Shown in pieces: positions 35,301-49,700 of a DNA stretch of 64,000 nt. The notes under the pieces are model-generated. The model saw nothing but the letters and a program-made list of their open reading frames with translations. It did not search any database and had not been told where the DNA came from. Source of the stretch: Elysia crispata (Eukaryota > Mollusca > Gastropoda > Plakobranchidae); NCBI GenBank assembly GCA_033675545.1, contig JAWDGP010008106.1, forward strand, positions 124,001-188,000, given 5' to 3'. Numbering within the stretch: position 1 is the first letter of the stretch; the number at the start of each line of letters is the position of its first letter. Both the position numbers and the translations under genes were made by a program.

Positions 35301-36793
35301 TTATGCTTTTTTTGGGTGGGGGGTGGGGGGGGGAGCCTTTGAAACATATGCATGGTTTCCTTGAATATGTGCATAGAGCAATCAAGAAAAAAAAAAGAAA
35401 AAACAATGTTACAAAAAATCCAACATTCTTTTCTATTAATATTATGCCATATCCGGCCTGGTGGGTGTTTTATTCTTAAAGATCCAGATAAACAACAAAG
35501 CTACAACCACACAAGTGCAACCAGGAACTGTACATTTCAATAAAATAACACCAAAATCAAATCATCCAAATGGAAAAATAACTACAGGGTATTTGTACAT
35601 CACTACAAACAAAACAAATTTACTGAGATGTGAAGAGAATCCTTTGGGTGAGTTGCGTATTTATAAAAATCTCTTGTATCTCTACAAGAAAAAAAAAATT
35701 TGTAAATTTCATTCAAATACAATAATTCACCTTGAGCACTATTTTGAAAAGGAATCAAAGAAAAACTAGAAGCAAGTTATTCTAGTTTCCAGGATTCAGG
35801 TGTTAAAATCAGTAGCCTGATTTCCTCCCTATACATTTGGGGATTCTTTTGCTTTCGAGGCTGAAAACTTAAGGTAATTGTTAGTAGTAATACTCCCTCT
35901 TGGAAGCTTGGTATCAAACAAAAAAAATGCCTGTAAAGACTTAAAAAAAAAAAATTTCAGCCGAGCCACTTCAATGAAAAAGAACAGCAATTTTGGGGGG
36001 AATTAATTTATATATAAACAATTTAATTTTGGTCCCTTCTCAAAACAATCTTTTTGTTTCATCATACACCGGTATCCAAATGATATGAAATCACCATCTT
36101 CAAACAGATTCTTTACTTCCTTGAAAACAAAACAGAGTAAACAAAAATGGTGATGTGGAACACATCTTTTTGTGTGGCCTTCACAACAACTGAACTACTG
36201 ACAGTAACAGATTTTAAAACCCCAATTGAAGTCTACATATTGTATGTCCAATAATTTTAGACTTTCAAGCCTGAAAACCCTCCTTACTTTCATTTTAGAA
36301 AAACACCACCATCAGATGATTTTGGTGTAATTTAAGAGACATGTATAAAATAGCCCAAGAAAGTGAGAAAAAAAACAATGTCTGTGTCTTATAAGGACAA
36401 ATGAAACAAACAAAACATTCGGGCAGATCTTCAAAATCAAGAAGTAAAATGTAACATAAATTTGAGATATACTAAAAGAATTTTGCTCAATAAATTTGCA
36501 GACTGCTTAAAGAAGACCCTATCTATTATAAAATCAATAGACATTAGGTGTTCCTGAAATCTAAGTTTGAGGAAGACAAGAACCTTCAGTAATTTTCATC
36601 AGAACTTTGAAAAACTTTGTAAATGCATAAACAATCTTTTTTTTCCTTTATACTCTTCTCTGAAAAATACTTCATAAATGTTACAACACATGACAATATC
36701 ACATTACAACATTTACATTATTTTAGTCTGATCATGAAGAGATTCTGCCAACAACATTGAGATGTCTGTTCCTTGTCCATTTCTGTTTCACCA

Positions 36794-39700
36794 TTAAACT
36801 CGCTGAATTTCAAACAGCTTGACATTCGTGTCATACCAGATCGGAGGGTCTACATTTCTATGGAAAGAAAAATACCATTGAACTATAAAAATCAGGCTCA
36901 AAGTGCTTCATTTATTTTCAATAATTTACTATTTTTATCTCATAACTTTACTTAACTATATATCTTTGTTATTTATCATGACTATGGGAGTAATTTTCAG
37001 GGTATCAAACAAATAAGAACAATTGCCTTCTATCATGACAATTCAGTCAACTATGCCAAAGTTGATGTTGCTTGGGTGTTAGTGACAACATCAATACAAT
37101 TGTCAAATCAAAACAAACTTATGACAAAATTAAGTGATTTTACTGTGTTTTAAATCCAACAAAATTTTTCATTTCCTTAGTTCATGAGTGACACTTTGCA
37201 GCAAATCACCATATTACCAGTGGATAAACAGTTATAAAGCGATGCATACAGCCACACAGACACTCTGCAGAATGCTGCTCAAGAGACTTGAAAATGAAAA
37301 ACTTCAGGTAAGAAAGACTAATGAATGATTTTTGGCAAGTGAAAATTATTTTAAACACAATCTTCTGATGCTTTTCAACATATGGTCTGGGAAAGAGAAA
37401 CACAATGAACACAGTCGACCCAACCATCTATTTCAATTGCCAGACCAGTTCTGGTTCCTGCAAATTAAATCAAAGCAAGGATCAACTTGTCCAACTTCAA
37501 CACAGGTACTGTCCACTGTAAAATTGCAGACATTGAACACTCATCACAAATGGTATGGAGCTCATGAAAATTGCCCGTGGGCTTGCAACACTAGATTGAA
37601 TTAGTGAAAGTAACTAATTTGGACTTCTATAGTACTAGTCATCTTTTTATTATTATTTTTAAAAGATATTGATCTATCACAATAATTTTCAGTCAGTCCG
37701 GACCTCACACAATTATAAAGTCTTATGGTAACCAACCTGAGGTAGATGACGCCCCACAAGTAAGTCCTAAACCACATAGTGGTGCCACTGTTCGCCTGAT
37801 ACTTGCGGATCAGGATGGGGTGAGGCACTGGGAGAAGACCCACCAGGGTGCCATGCTGCAAAAACTTGAGGATTTCCGTCTCATCTGTCAATCCTCTGGG
37901 AAGATCATAAAAATATGATAAAATGTTTAAACTATAGAACATTTCTCTTTTGTTGAGATTTTGAAAGAAATCTTTCCCACATATATCCCAGATTTCAATG
38001 CATCAGCACCACAAAACCAAATTGTTTCAAGCACCGGTGCAAAAAAAAATAAACTTACATAACAGAGAAGAGCATGAAACAAGCAATTTTGCTCTGTTTA
38101 TTACAGAATCAAATAATTAGCTATTGCGTCTTCAACAGTGTAATATTTTATGATTTTTTTTTTTTAGTATACTCAAACAGGCCCTCTTGTGAAGAATGCA
38201 AATGAGTTACATATAATTTATGCAATTTCAAAACTTGTTTGAAAAAATCTGTCAATTAGTAAATATGGAAGAATACACAAAACTGGTTTGACATATCTAA
38301 AGCCCAACAATATATTTTTTTTTTAATACAGTAACTTTAGTCCAAAAAATAGTTTCTGTAGTTCCAGGCATATCTCCTCTACCACTACCCCTCTCCCCCC
38401 TCAAAATAAAAATGTTCAGATCATAGCTTACATGGGTTTATTGACAGACCCTGTCTACCCTCTTTACCACTGAACAACTGCACAGCAGCTGAATTTTGAT
38501 GCAGATAACAACAGTCTATCAATTTGCCAAGCTTAAAACTTTGAATAAATTGTCGAAGGTTATGAGATTCGAATTTGAATTTAAGCAAATCAGTGATTTC
38601 AAGCCGCACTTGTCAATGCAGATTTTTTCCACCTGGGGAACCAGGACCTGAAGCATCCGCATGATGGTCTGGAGTGGAAGCTTCTGCTTCCAGGACTGCA
38701 CCTGTAGAACACATGGAAACACATTAAAGTTTTAAAAATTTTTATAACAAAGTATGAGGAGGGAGAGAGTGGAAAGAAAATATCCTTGTATGTTTAACAT
38801 TGTAGAGATTCTTATGCAAATGCACAAAATGATGGATAAAATGGTCACATGGGCCTAAACTTTTTCAGCGTTATCACTACATAATGCCTCAACAACTGCA
38901 TTATTTTTTTTTTGTTTGCAAACTGAAATCTTTCATATTTTCATCTATTCGAAATTCTTACATATGCAAAGCAGGACACAGCATTGTGAAATTTTTTTTC
39001 CTTAATACGATTTTTGTATTTAACATATGGACCCACATCAAGTTGGAATAACCCCCTATCTCAGCTCAATTTGTTGATAAAAAATAGTCGAATGAGGAAA
39101 CTCAAGTAGTTACCTGTCTTCAAAGTTCAAAGGATCAAACAGAGAGATAAATGAGGATTAAAAGGTTTTACTATGGACTGAAGAGAACAATATGGTTGAC
39201 CAAGAATATGTCAACTTCTGTGATATGTGGTTATCTGATCTTTATCGGTATCCCAATATGATGAGCTAGGAACACTTACAATTGACGTTTAAAACAATAT
39301 CTTTATCTGTGTGTAACATTTAAAGTAATTTTTTGTTAATTGTCTATGGTCATGCCATAGATCCAAACGTCTCAAGAGGAAAGTGTGACATACCCATTCT
39401 GGGGTGGCCACCCATTGACCTGACCCTCCAGATGAAGACCTAGGAAGAGGCATTCTTGAAAGTTCTGTGGGCGACCTTGGCTCCAGTTGCTGAGGTGCAT
39501 GTGAAGGAGACACCTGATATATTTTGAAAAAAAATTATTTTTCATCGTTAATGGTTAGAGCAATTGTTTAGTGATTTTTTTTCCACAATGTGCTATGCTA
39601 TTTCTTACTATGAAGCAGAAAGGTACATGGTGAATGCCACACAAAAGAAAATAGATGAACATATAAATGTGATGGAACAGAGCAAAAATCCTAGTGGCTC

Positions 39701-40512
39701 TTTCAATTTCAGACAAGAGTCCCAAAGCAACATTGTCTTGTTCAAAATGCAATACATTAACAAAATGTCATCAAGACAATTACCGCAATTCCTGCCTTCT
39801 CTTGCTGTGATTTTGAGTCCGTAGTCTCCTTGATAGGGCTGGCAGTAGCTGTTGCTCCCTCGGGTGAAACTTCACTCCTCTCATCACTTTGAATTTCATT
39901 CTGAGGCTGAACTCCTTGAGGGCTTGTAGAGTTCTCAACAACATCTTTCATAGTTGGCTGGCGGTGATTGTCATCGGGGGCTGCTTTCTCAGTCATGTTG
40001 TCAATGCCTGAAAGTAGAGGCAGAAGATGATGGGCTATAACAAAACATTTTCAGTCTTGATATTTACTAAATTTTAAATCCTCTTGCAAGAGAGATGGAA
40101 AGGTTAATATTACACTTCTAAGAAGATCATGAGTTGCTACTCACTCCCCTCCCCCCTGGTCAGAAGCAAATATGCTGTCACATGCATACATTTTTAATAA
40201 AACATAAAAACAGTTAGGTTTCACTCACGAGGTGTAGCTGCTAATGAGACTTTTAATGTCCCTGGCTCTGCCTCCAGAGCTGGCAAAGCTCCCTCCATCG
40301 TCTGAGGATCACGAGTGTCCTGAGGAGGCGCAGCAAATTTTTTCCCCCTTTTTGTCATCGCTTTTGCAATAGCTGAGTGGTCAATTGGTATATTGGCCAA
40401 CTGATGGAAGACATTTCTCTTCCTAATGATGGTGTACACAAGATTGGCATTGCCTATTCAGCAAAAGCAAACAAAAAAAACCATTTTGTTATGCAAATAG
40501 AAGCCAAAAAAT

Positions 40513-40544
<32 letters not shown>

Positions 40545-40714
40545 GAGATGAAATACTAATGACAACTTGACTAAAATATCAATCACTAAGGCAATGCTTG
40601 TATTTACTCACCATCAAACTGATATTGTATGATGTTGTTGAAGACTTCAAGCAGAAAGAAAACAAGATGATGATTGGTGGCGCTGGCATATAAAAACCAA
40701 GGAGTACTAAAGGC
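36794..40714 (-). CDS. HID1: HID1 coding exons 15-21
   Basis: In transcript order: 40714-40612, 40453-40229, 40007-39784, 39513-39394, 38701-38610, 37895-37737 and 36857-36794 (stop TAA at 36796-36794). Exon 15 encodes HHLVFFLLEVFNNIIQYQFD. Exons 16-18 encode the variable low-complexity insert that ends GQWVATPEW. Exons 19-20 encode LPLQTIMRMLQVLVPQVEK and LLPVPHPILIRKYQANSG. The last exon is 64 bp and gives 21 residues plus stop. Donors at 38609 (AA|gtgcgg) and 37736 (AG|gttggt) are non-ideal, but both restore the conserved frame. Confidence 0.92.
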
Positions 40715-43700
40715 CTGCAATAGAAAGTTAAACAAATCTTTTTAAGAAATGATTATTCCAATACATCATCACATGCGATCACTTTAAAACAAAATTACGG
40801 CTATTTCAAGATAGATTTTTATCATTTTAATAATTATTTATGCTGTAATTTAAATATCTGTCTATACTGCAGATGTTAAAAATCTAGTAGCCTGTGATGC
40901 TCAGTGTCCTTTACTTTTACAATGGACTTTCTAATTTAGAATAACGAATTTGGAATTCAATTAATTAAAAGAAATAAATAAAAAGAAAAATCTTTTAAAC
41001 TAAGTGGGAAAGAAAGGAGAGCCATTATTTAGAGGAATGGTATAAATTTAAGGCATCTGCTTCATTATAAAAATTGATAATGGTATCACAAACCTCCAGC
41101 AAATGGAGAAGTTTTGTACTTGCTACCATTGACAAGGTCTTTAAATACGGTGAAACTGTTATAGAAACAAGTATAGGATTGAGTGAGCCTATGCCAATTT
41201 AATACGAAGAGCCAATGATCATGAGTTATACGGTTAAAAACAAATCTAAGTGAATGCAAATAATTAAAAAAAAACAAAACAACAACCTTAAAACATGAAG
41301 GATCAAAAACTACAGCAGGAGGAGGAATAGACATTAATAAAAGAAACATTTAAAAAATCAGACTGATACAAATTTATTTCATAACTCTGGATCTTAAATA
41401 TGATATCTCCTAGTTGTATATTTCAAACTTTAATTTATCTACCCTAGTAACGATATAATTTAACTCATGGCTTATACAATTCCTTTCCATTTCTAAAACT
41501 TAAATAATTTCATAAACAAATGATACAAAAAGTAAAAGGTTCCGGGCCTACCGTTGACAACTATGGTTAGGAGACAGTCAAACAGAGGCTGCAAACGCTG
41601 GTGCCCAGTAGTGATAATCTTGTGAAATACCTGAGAAAAATGAAAGACCAAAAAAATGCCTTAAAAAATTGTGCTTTGTAACTAATCCATAATATACTTC
41701 CTTTCGATGTGAGCTCAATTTCAATTTGTTTTACAGATCTAATTAATATCTATTATGTAAAATTGAATTTGATTCATGTTTTAATAACTTTTACCCAAAG
41801 CATGGAATATGGAAAGAAAGTAAGAGAGAGTGATAATTATATTTACATCTATTTTGGATATGATCTTACCATAATATATCTTAATACCTATACTTTTCAG
41901 ATATGAAGCAAAAACAGTGAACATTGTCTTTTGAAAGATAAAAGCTTTTACTAAATCTATTTGATGAATTTATTAATGCGCTTTTTTCTCTCATAAAAGA
42001 ACAACAAACAAATAGCCAAATGAATATAGTTAACTCAACCCTATCTATATGACCTGCCATTGCCCTTATGAACCACTATATTTTTGCACCTATATCGCCT
42101 GTCATCGCCAGTTTACTTTCACTTTCTGAGTGTCTACTTTCTTTCCTTATAACTACCGGAAATCACGTGCAAACCTCATTTACATTTAGAGGACATTTTA
42201 GACTTTGTTTTGGTTATTTTAAGCTCATTTTCAGACAAGATTTAGATCTAAAAATGTGCTTCAAAATTGACAGTTTTTGTCCATAATTTTTGATGGTTTC
42301 AAGGCCTAGGCTAGATCTAAAGTTTGAATTAGGATGGATAATCACTTGAATCCTCTCAGAGATGCTACAGAAACCGTTTATCATGGTTATCCCTACAATC
42401 AGCGTAAAATAATGACCATTGCCCGTTTGAGAAAGGAAGTCAGATTGTGATGTTGAGATGGTGGTGGAGTGGGATGTTGATAGTGAGAAACTGAAATGGT
42501 GGTGGAGTCAGACTGAAGTGAAGCAGAAGTCTTAGAAATTTGGTTTACTGTCATAAAACCTTCTTTTATTAAAAACTCAATACCTTTACAGTTTATTTCA
42601 TAATTTTATCTTGTTTCGTTTGATTGTGATATATTTTTTAAACGTATTGATCTATTCTTTGTACAGCGTTGCGTCCCTTCTTTTAGGGTCAGGGCTTTGT
42701 TACTTAGGTGGGGGTAAGTTAAATATTGGAAATAACCCTTAAACTGCACACAAAAGTACACATAGGCATTCTTACAATGATGAGAAAATCAGCATGTGTT
42801 CCAGTAAACACAGGAATGTCCATAGGAACCCTCACTGAGTATGGCTTATTCAAACGAACGCCAAAGTTTCTCTCTCCACTAAGTAGGAGCAAAATGAACA
42901 CCCCAATGTGCATGAGTCCCACACGAGCTGGAATAAGAAAAAAAAAAATTTTTTTTAATGAGGAAATCATTAAATTTCACACCAAAAAAAATGAAACTTT
43001 ATGGACATTAAAATATTAAGTTTTAAAAAAGAAAAAAATATTTCAGAGAAAAAAGAGAATCATCCCTTACATTGGTCAGCTCTGGCATCGTTCAAGTTGT
43101 ACAGGATGGGAACAAGAATGTCCAAAACATCACTGCTCTTCAACACAAAGAACATAAATTTCTGGGCAAAAAGAAGAACAAACAAACAAGCGAACAAAAA
43201 TTAAAAAAACGGCACAAATACAGAATGATGACAACAAATCAGCTGTATACAACAGTTCATAACCTAAACTATGTGGAAAGAGTAAAACACAACTTCAAAA
43301 GGTGTACTCTTATTTGAAATAATTAAAAAAAAACATATCCCTGTCCCCACCAAAAAAACAAAAACAAAAAAACCCAGCATATTTCTAAGTAGGGTCTAAG
43401 ATATAGGTTAGACATATGACTGTACGCTATATATAGATTACATATTTAAACATCATGAGCCTTTCTTCCACATGATTATGAAATATTTTTTTAATGGATT
43501 TTGCAAGATTCAGGTGCAGGTCATCGAATTCCGAGGCTTTTCCATGTCCATTCACTAAAGTTCCAGGCCACCTTAACTGTCCCAAGAATTATTACAGTAA
43601 ACCAAAAAAGTGTCCATCCTCTACTTCCAAATAATAAAAAAAGAGCAACAAGTTCAATTAACAAAGAAATATAAGAAAAAGCCTTGGAATTATTCTATTC

Positions 43701-46700
43701 ACAAAGATTATAGCCTACTTACCTGCCATATATACATTTATATTATTATTCATTTATTGCTATAGCCAGCAAAATTATCCTAAAATTATATTTCTAGAGA
43801 GAAAATCAATTGGCATCGTTTCAATGCGTGATTTTGAAAGCAAATAGATTATTCTAACCTTATTTTTGGCCCCGATATTATACTTCAATTAACATTATTC
43901 TATTCAACACTCTCTAAATTAAACTTAAACGACCATGAAAAGATCTCTGATTCAAAAAAGCATAGAAATTTAGATGCCATCCAAACCATTCAAATGCCTT
44001 TAAATAATGAATCAGTGATGATAAAGGCTTTTAATGTCCTTTTAAATATGCAAATTACTCTTGAATATTTTCATGGCGCAGAAAAACTTAAGTAGCTCTG
44101 CAGAATATCAGTTTACCTTGTTGATATCGCACATTTTCCAAAATAATACTAGAAGTTCCTGGTAAAACTGAATCCTTTTACATGAACCAGGAAGGTAGGT
44201 CTGCTGCAGTGGGTTATTTAGCAAGCGGGTGATGCCTTTCAGTATAAATGCAAAGTCCTGGGAGGGAACACAGACAAGAATAACTGAATACAAAAACAGA
44301 AATACAGACACTGCCAGTGTTTCAAGGTGATTGACATAAACATTGTCAGACCAACTTCAATTTCATTTTACTTATTCACTATGTAAAGTGCATTTCAGAT
44401 GCTCTTCTTTTTCTGATTCATTTTTTTTTCTCTTCTTTGAGGCATAGAGTAATTTTGTAAGGTGTCTTTTTTTTTCTTTTCACCTGGAACAAAAATCTAA
44501 CAGGTCTAATCAAGACTAAAAGTTTGTAAAAGTTGAATTAAAAATACTTCATTGTTTTTTGCTTTTTTCCATATCCTTTGAAGCTGCTTTTGAAGGACAT
44601 GAAAAAAAAAAAAAATTAAAAACCAACGAATAAAATACTTGTATATATGGGCCTGAAATAGAGGGTCATTAGGTCATAATAAGAATAACAATATAAAAAA
44701 AAAAGAATTATAACATAGATAAAAACACTGTTTAACCAAAAACATTTAAACATAAATGACTGTTGGATCACAAACTGTTTTGTCTATTTTAAATTAGTCT
44801 GGTTCACACAAAAAAGCTTTTCACTGTCCAAAGAAATCTGGTTAAACAGTATTGAATCTACAATTCCAAATGTTTTACAGTTGAGACCACTGAATTTTAC
44901 TTGATACAATGGAAAGCCAGTCTTCAAAAGCAATCATGACTGAACTGACACATAATTATAGTATTAAGATGTAATATATTTAAAAAAAAAATAACATTCA
45001 AATCAAAGAACTTACCTCTTCTCTGTGAATCCTTGAAAGATAATTCAAAAAAAGGTTATCAGTTGCGCCACCCTGTTAAAAAAAAATGCAATGGGGGAGG
45101 GGGGCAGGAGGAGCAAACCAAATTTTAGGTCTGATAGCAAGATATCACTTGACAAAAAATAACACTAGAAATATATTTAAATTTATATATCTCAATTCTT
45201 CAATAAGAAAATGCACTTTTCTAATCCCAGATTATAGTGATCTTCAGAATATTTTGAACGATTTTTTGTAAAATAATTCTCTTATTAGAACTTATTACAA
45301 AGCAATTCATCAGTGCAAGTTAAAAGGCATTTCCTACCTCTGCCCCCTGCTCCATAGCAGTTCCTCCACTTGTGCCATCTATAGACACAGGTTGGTTACT
45401 GAGGTCATTCTCCATGGTGACGCACAGCACTTGCAGGGCCACCTCCACGAGGGGCTCTCTAGAATCAGTGAACATGAGGTGGTTATATGGGACGCCATAA
45501 CCCACAGGATCATAGGAGCATAGGCAGTTCAGAAGTGATGTGAACAAAGGCAGAGCATGTCTGAGGAAGTAAAAAAAGAAATACAATATAAAATAGCAAA
45601 AACTATAGGTCATTTAAATTGGAAACATGCTCTTAAAGATACACCTTTATGACTTTCGCTTCTTTTTCTCAACCCCAATTCTCATGGTCAGGTATCTAGG
45701 AGTAGTGAAAAGCATGCTGAACAGTGCCCATGTAAGATCAGAATAAGAGTCTTTGTTCTTTGCAGGCAGCAGTTTACAAAGTCCTTAGGTAAATTTTATG
45801 CAAATAAAACAAACCTAAAAAGATAAATATTTTGAAACCTCAAATCCAGATTATATTGCGTAGGTTTTTGTTGTTATTAATCTTATTTTCTTTATAGAAT
45901 GCAGAGCAGAGAGATCACTGAAGGGAAAAATATCTTTTTAAAGAGGGATATAGAGCATGAATGATCAATTTCAGCTTTATAAGAAACATATTACAGTTGA
46001 ATCCAAAAAAGTCCAATTTAGAAAATATGAGTTCTCAGTAGAGTAATTTTACTTAATATTTGCCTCTATAAGTTAGAAATAGTTGGTTCCATTGAAGATT
46101 GATGAATAAACCAGATTATATGGCATTGATAATGAGGCTGCCAGTCAATCTTAAACTTCAAAACCAATTTGCTTCCTAATAACTGGCCTGGACTGAATAT
46201 CTTTCCCTATTCTGAACAACTGTAGATTTATAATGATACAAAAAATCATAGGTCATTAATTCATGAAAGCAGCACACAAAGCCTCCTTAACGGAAAGTAG
46301 ACTACACAGTTTAGTTTGTTTAAAATCTGGGATTGACAATGAGGCTGCCAGCCAATCTAAAGTCTCAATGCTGAATAACTTTGTTATAAAAAGCACGAAC
46401 ATATGTACCCGAATGCAACTCAATGTGATCAGCCAGATAAAAAACTGAGAGATGCTATAACACTGACAAAAAAAATTTTATGTTTTAGAAAAGACATTTA
46501 AACGACAGATTATGATTATTTTAATATCGGATTCATGAGGGACCACATCACACATCAACAACAACATAAAAAGGACTAGTAACAGTACCCATCTAGCTCA
46601 TACTCCCCCATCCAAGCCTCTGTTTAGAGCCCATTAAATCTCTCTTTCTTACTTGACTTTTTGCTAGTGTGCCAATATAATATAAAAAAAGCTGACAACA

Positions 46701-49700
46701 TTACAAACTGTAAAATTTTGTAGTTTGCAGCAGTAGTTGATTTAAATCGTTTATAGATCTCTCAAGCAAGTTTACCAAATAAATAATATCCAACTTCTTT
46801 TTCACATTCCAAAAAAAAAAAAAAAAAAAACTAAAGATGAAAGGAAAATTTGACCATCACCTGTTTTCTGTAGATGTGAAAAACTGAATCCACTGGTTGG
46901 GTACAACATGAGCATCAGCTGAAAGAATAAGAGGTACGGAAAGCTGAAAATTTACATTCTCCTCCATAATTAAAAAAAAAAAAGTTTAGATGGATATAGA
47001 AAAGCTCTCTAGTGAACTTGTTTTTGGTGAAACTAATCATTGATAAAAGCAACAGGTCAATTAAAAAAGTCTAACTAATTTCACTTTCAATAATATTTGT
47101 AATGCCATTACTAACTGTAAATTTCATAGAACTTATGTTTCAGTTCAATATAAATTATAATGCTATTTCTAATGGTGTAAATTTCATAGTTTTTCACTTC
47201 ACACAGTAAACACATACATGCAGCACGCTTGAATTTTCTTTATATTTATAGGGGGCAATGTAAAACTACAGTGGAGCCAATAAGACTCAAACTCTGATCA
47301 ATTCATTTGATGAGTAGCTGCCACCTATTTCAGAGTCCCAGTTTTAATTCATTATACTTGTCCTATTAGTTGAATTTCTAACAATTCAAATGTCACTCAC
47401 CGTCCCCATGCAGCCTAATCTGGCAGTGAGATTTGCTCAATGCTGATAATAACCTAAGGATTAGAAGCCTGTATTGCTATGAATGTTGACTTCACAAAGT
47501 CAAAAGGAGCCAAGTAAATACATTATGCAGAATAAGCTGCACCTTAGAACTGAACCAAAATTTATCATCCTTGACCTTCACAAACACATTAGCATCATCA
47601 AAATTATGTACATTAATTGCCCCCCAACCCCCTTCCCATCTTTTCAGAACACTTCAACAGACATATTCCTCTTAAAGGCATAAGCACTTGTATTCGATTC
47701 CGCTTTCATTGCCTGTTATTTTTTATAAGTTGCAATGTTGTTTCTATAAAATGAGTCGATGGGCAAGCAGAGAGTAAAAAAAAGAGCTGTGTATGGCAAA
47801 TTAGGCATGGGTCAAATTTTACATCAATCGACTTTTTGGCATTATGTAACATGGGAAAAAAAATAGCTGACTATATTCTGAATTACCCTATGCCAAAAAC
47901 ATTAAAAAAAGATGTGCTACCAAACATTAGATTGGGCTGTACCAATGACCACTTGCAGCACGAGGGCCACTTTTGTACCATTTTGCTCCAGATTATCTTC
48001 TTCCCCTTTTATGGAGCTCATATAATCTATTTTTCTCTCTTGCTTTTGCAGTGTTAAGTTTTCAGTGCAGATACCCCTATTTAATTTGCAAGTGAAAACT
48101 GAAAAGCTGATTACTTTCAGGCCTATGCTATGATAAGATTTGTAAAACATATCTTTATAAGAGCAACACTCCCTTTTTTTTTCTGATAAACATTTTCTGC
48201 ATAAAGTAAGAAGCTCACCAACTGGTGGCAGGTACATAGTCTCTGAAAAGCAAGTGAGAAGCAGCTTGAGCAGTTCCATGCGGTTTTGGTCGTGGAATGA
48301 GTTATGTGGTGGAGAATGTGCGAAGCCTACACCTGCCTCCCAAATGTATTCACAGCTGTCGATTGTACCCATGTCTTCCGGATTATCCTACATGTAAAAT
48401 GAATAAGACCAAAAAAAAAAAGATTTGAATCCTAACAGAACAGAGTGGTATAATTGCAATACCATAAAATAAAGATCTGTAAAGCCAAAGCAAGTGCTCT
48501 CCCTCAAAATTTTTAATTTTTATCAAATTAAAAAAAGGAACTTGGTAAATAATTCAAATACTTAAAATTATTAAAATTCTAAAAAAAAACCTTTCATTAG
48601 TCATTACAGAAACAAATATGCAGTGATTTGTACCTGCTCTTAACATTACTTACAGGACCGGATTTTCTGGATGTTGCAACAGTGAATTCAGGACAGAAAA
48701 GCAGGTCCTAAGAAAAGAAAAACCAGAAAAAAAATTTTTAATCAAATTTCATAGGAAAAAAAAATGACATAAAAGACAAATGTTTAGAGGCTTCTCGCCT
48801 TACGTTATGAATGTTGAGGGAATTTAATATCTATATAAATGTGTTATATGTGCTTAACTAAAACAGACACAAAAAAAAACATACTCTCTAAGGACACAAA
48901 TTTTAGCTGCAGATAAGACTTTCGTCCTATAGTTGAATACTTAATTCCACATAAGACTCATGGCAATTTCATTACAACCTCAAAGGTACAGCCACTTGGC
49001 TCTCTAAATGTAAAGGTATTCCCACATTTGACACAAGTTCTTATTTGTGTCTAAGACAGACCATTTTGTGATGTATAAACTGCAGTATACTGTGACAACT
49101 TGGGTTTATAGGGTTACAGGCCACCACAAGTTCTCACATGCAGCCCTACTACCATCAGCATCAGTAATCTATAAACTTCAGAGAGACTTGCAATTCCTCA
49201 AAGTCTCCAGGGCTCTAAACTCTGCAGCTCAGTGCCTTAATAAGGCTCATTGATGTACAAGTCCCCACAAGCTTTAAGATGCCAGACTATCGATCAATAT
49301 TCTCTTAGGGGTGCCTAAGACGAGACACTACCTTTAGCCTATCAGTATTCCACAGTTCTAGTTACAAGTCAGACAAGGATAAATTCTGTATTATTTAGAA
49401 AATTTTCAAATGGTTATATTTAAATGGATATCAATAAAAAAAAAACCATGGACTTACGCAAACCGCTGTGATCAGTGACTGTGCAAGAGGGGGACTCTCA
49501 CCCTGCAAAACAAGAAATAACATTTTTTTTTAAATTTTATACACATTAGCCAAATTGCCTGACAAAGGAAAAAAAATCATATTCAAAACTTGAAGACCCC
49601 ACTACTGCCAAATAATTTTTACCATTACCATCCCTTGTACATATTCAGATAGGTTTGAGTCTTTGCTTCTTTCTTATGCTTTGGAACCTACCTAGTAGAA

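Larger units (their letters stand above)
26099..36793. other. convergent intergenic interval (CEP131 / HID1 3' sides)
   Basis: About 10.7 kb between the end of the CEP131 minisatellite and the HID1 stop. It must contain the 3' UTRs of both genes. AATAAA strings occur but are too common in this AT-rich DNA to fix the ends. Besides a 472-bp MITE (30181-30652), GC-richer repeat-like islands lie at about 31740-31980 and 32130-32340, and a G-rich tract at 35315-35335. No conserved coding sequence was found in the open frames here. Confidence 0.7.

Noticed and set aside
42726-43317. Plus-strand open frames across HID1 exons 11-12
   Set aside because: They are antisense shadows of conserved HID1 coding sequence on the minus strand.
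45991-46110. 'tacagttgaatcc' as a mariner-like terminal repeat
   Set aside because: No convincing inverted partner or target duplication could be identified by eye.
47265-47400. 'cagtggagccaataagactc' as a second pogo-like terminal repeat
   Set aside because: No matching inverted end was found within a few kilobases, so an element cannot be defined.
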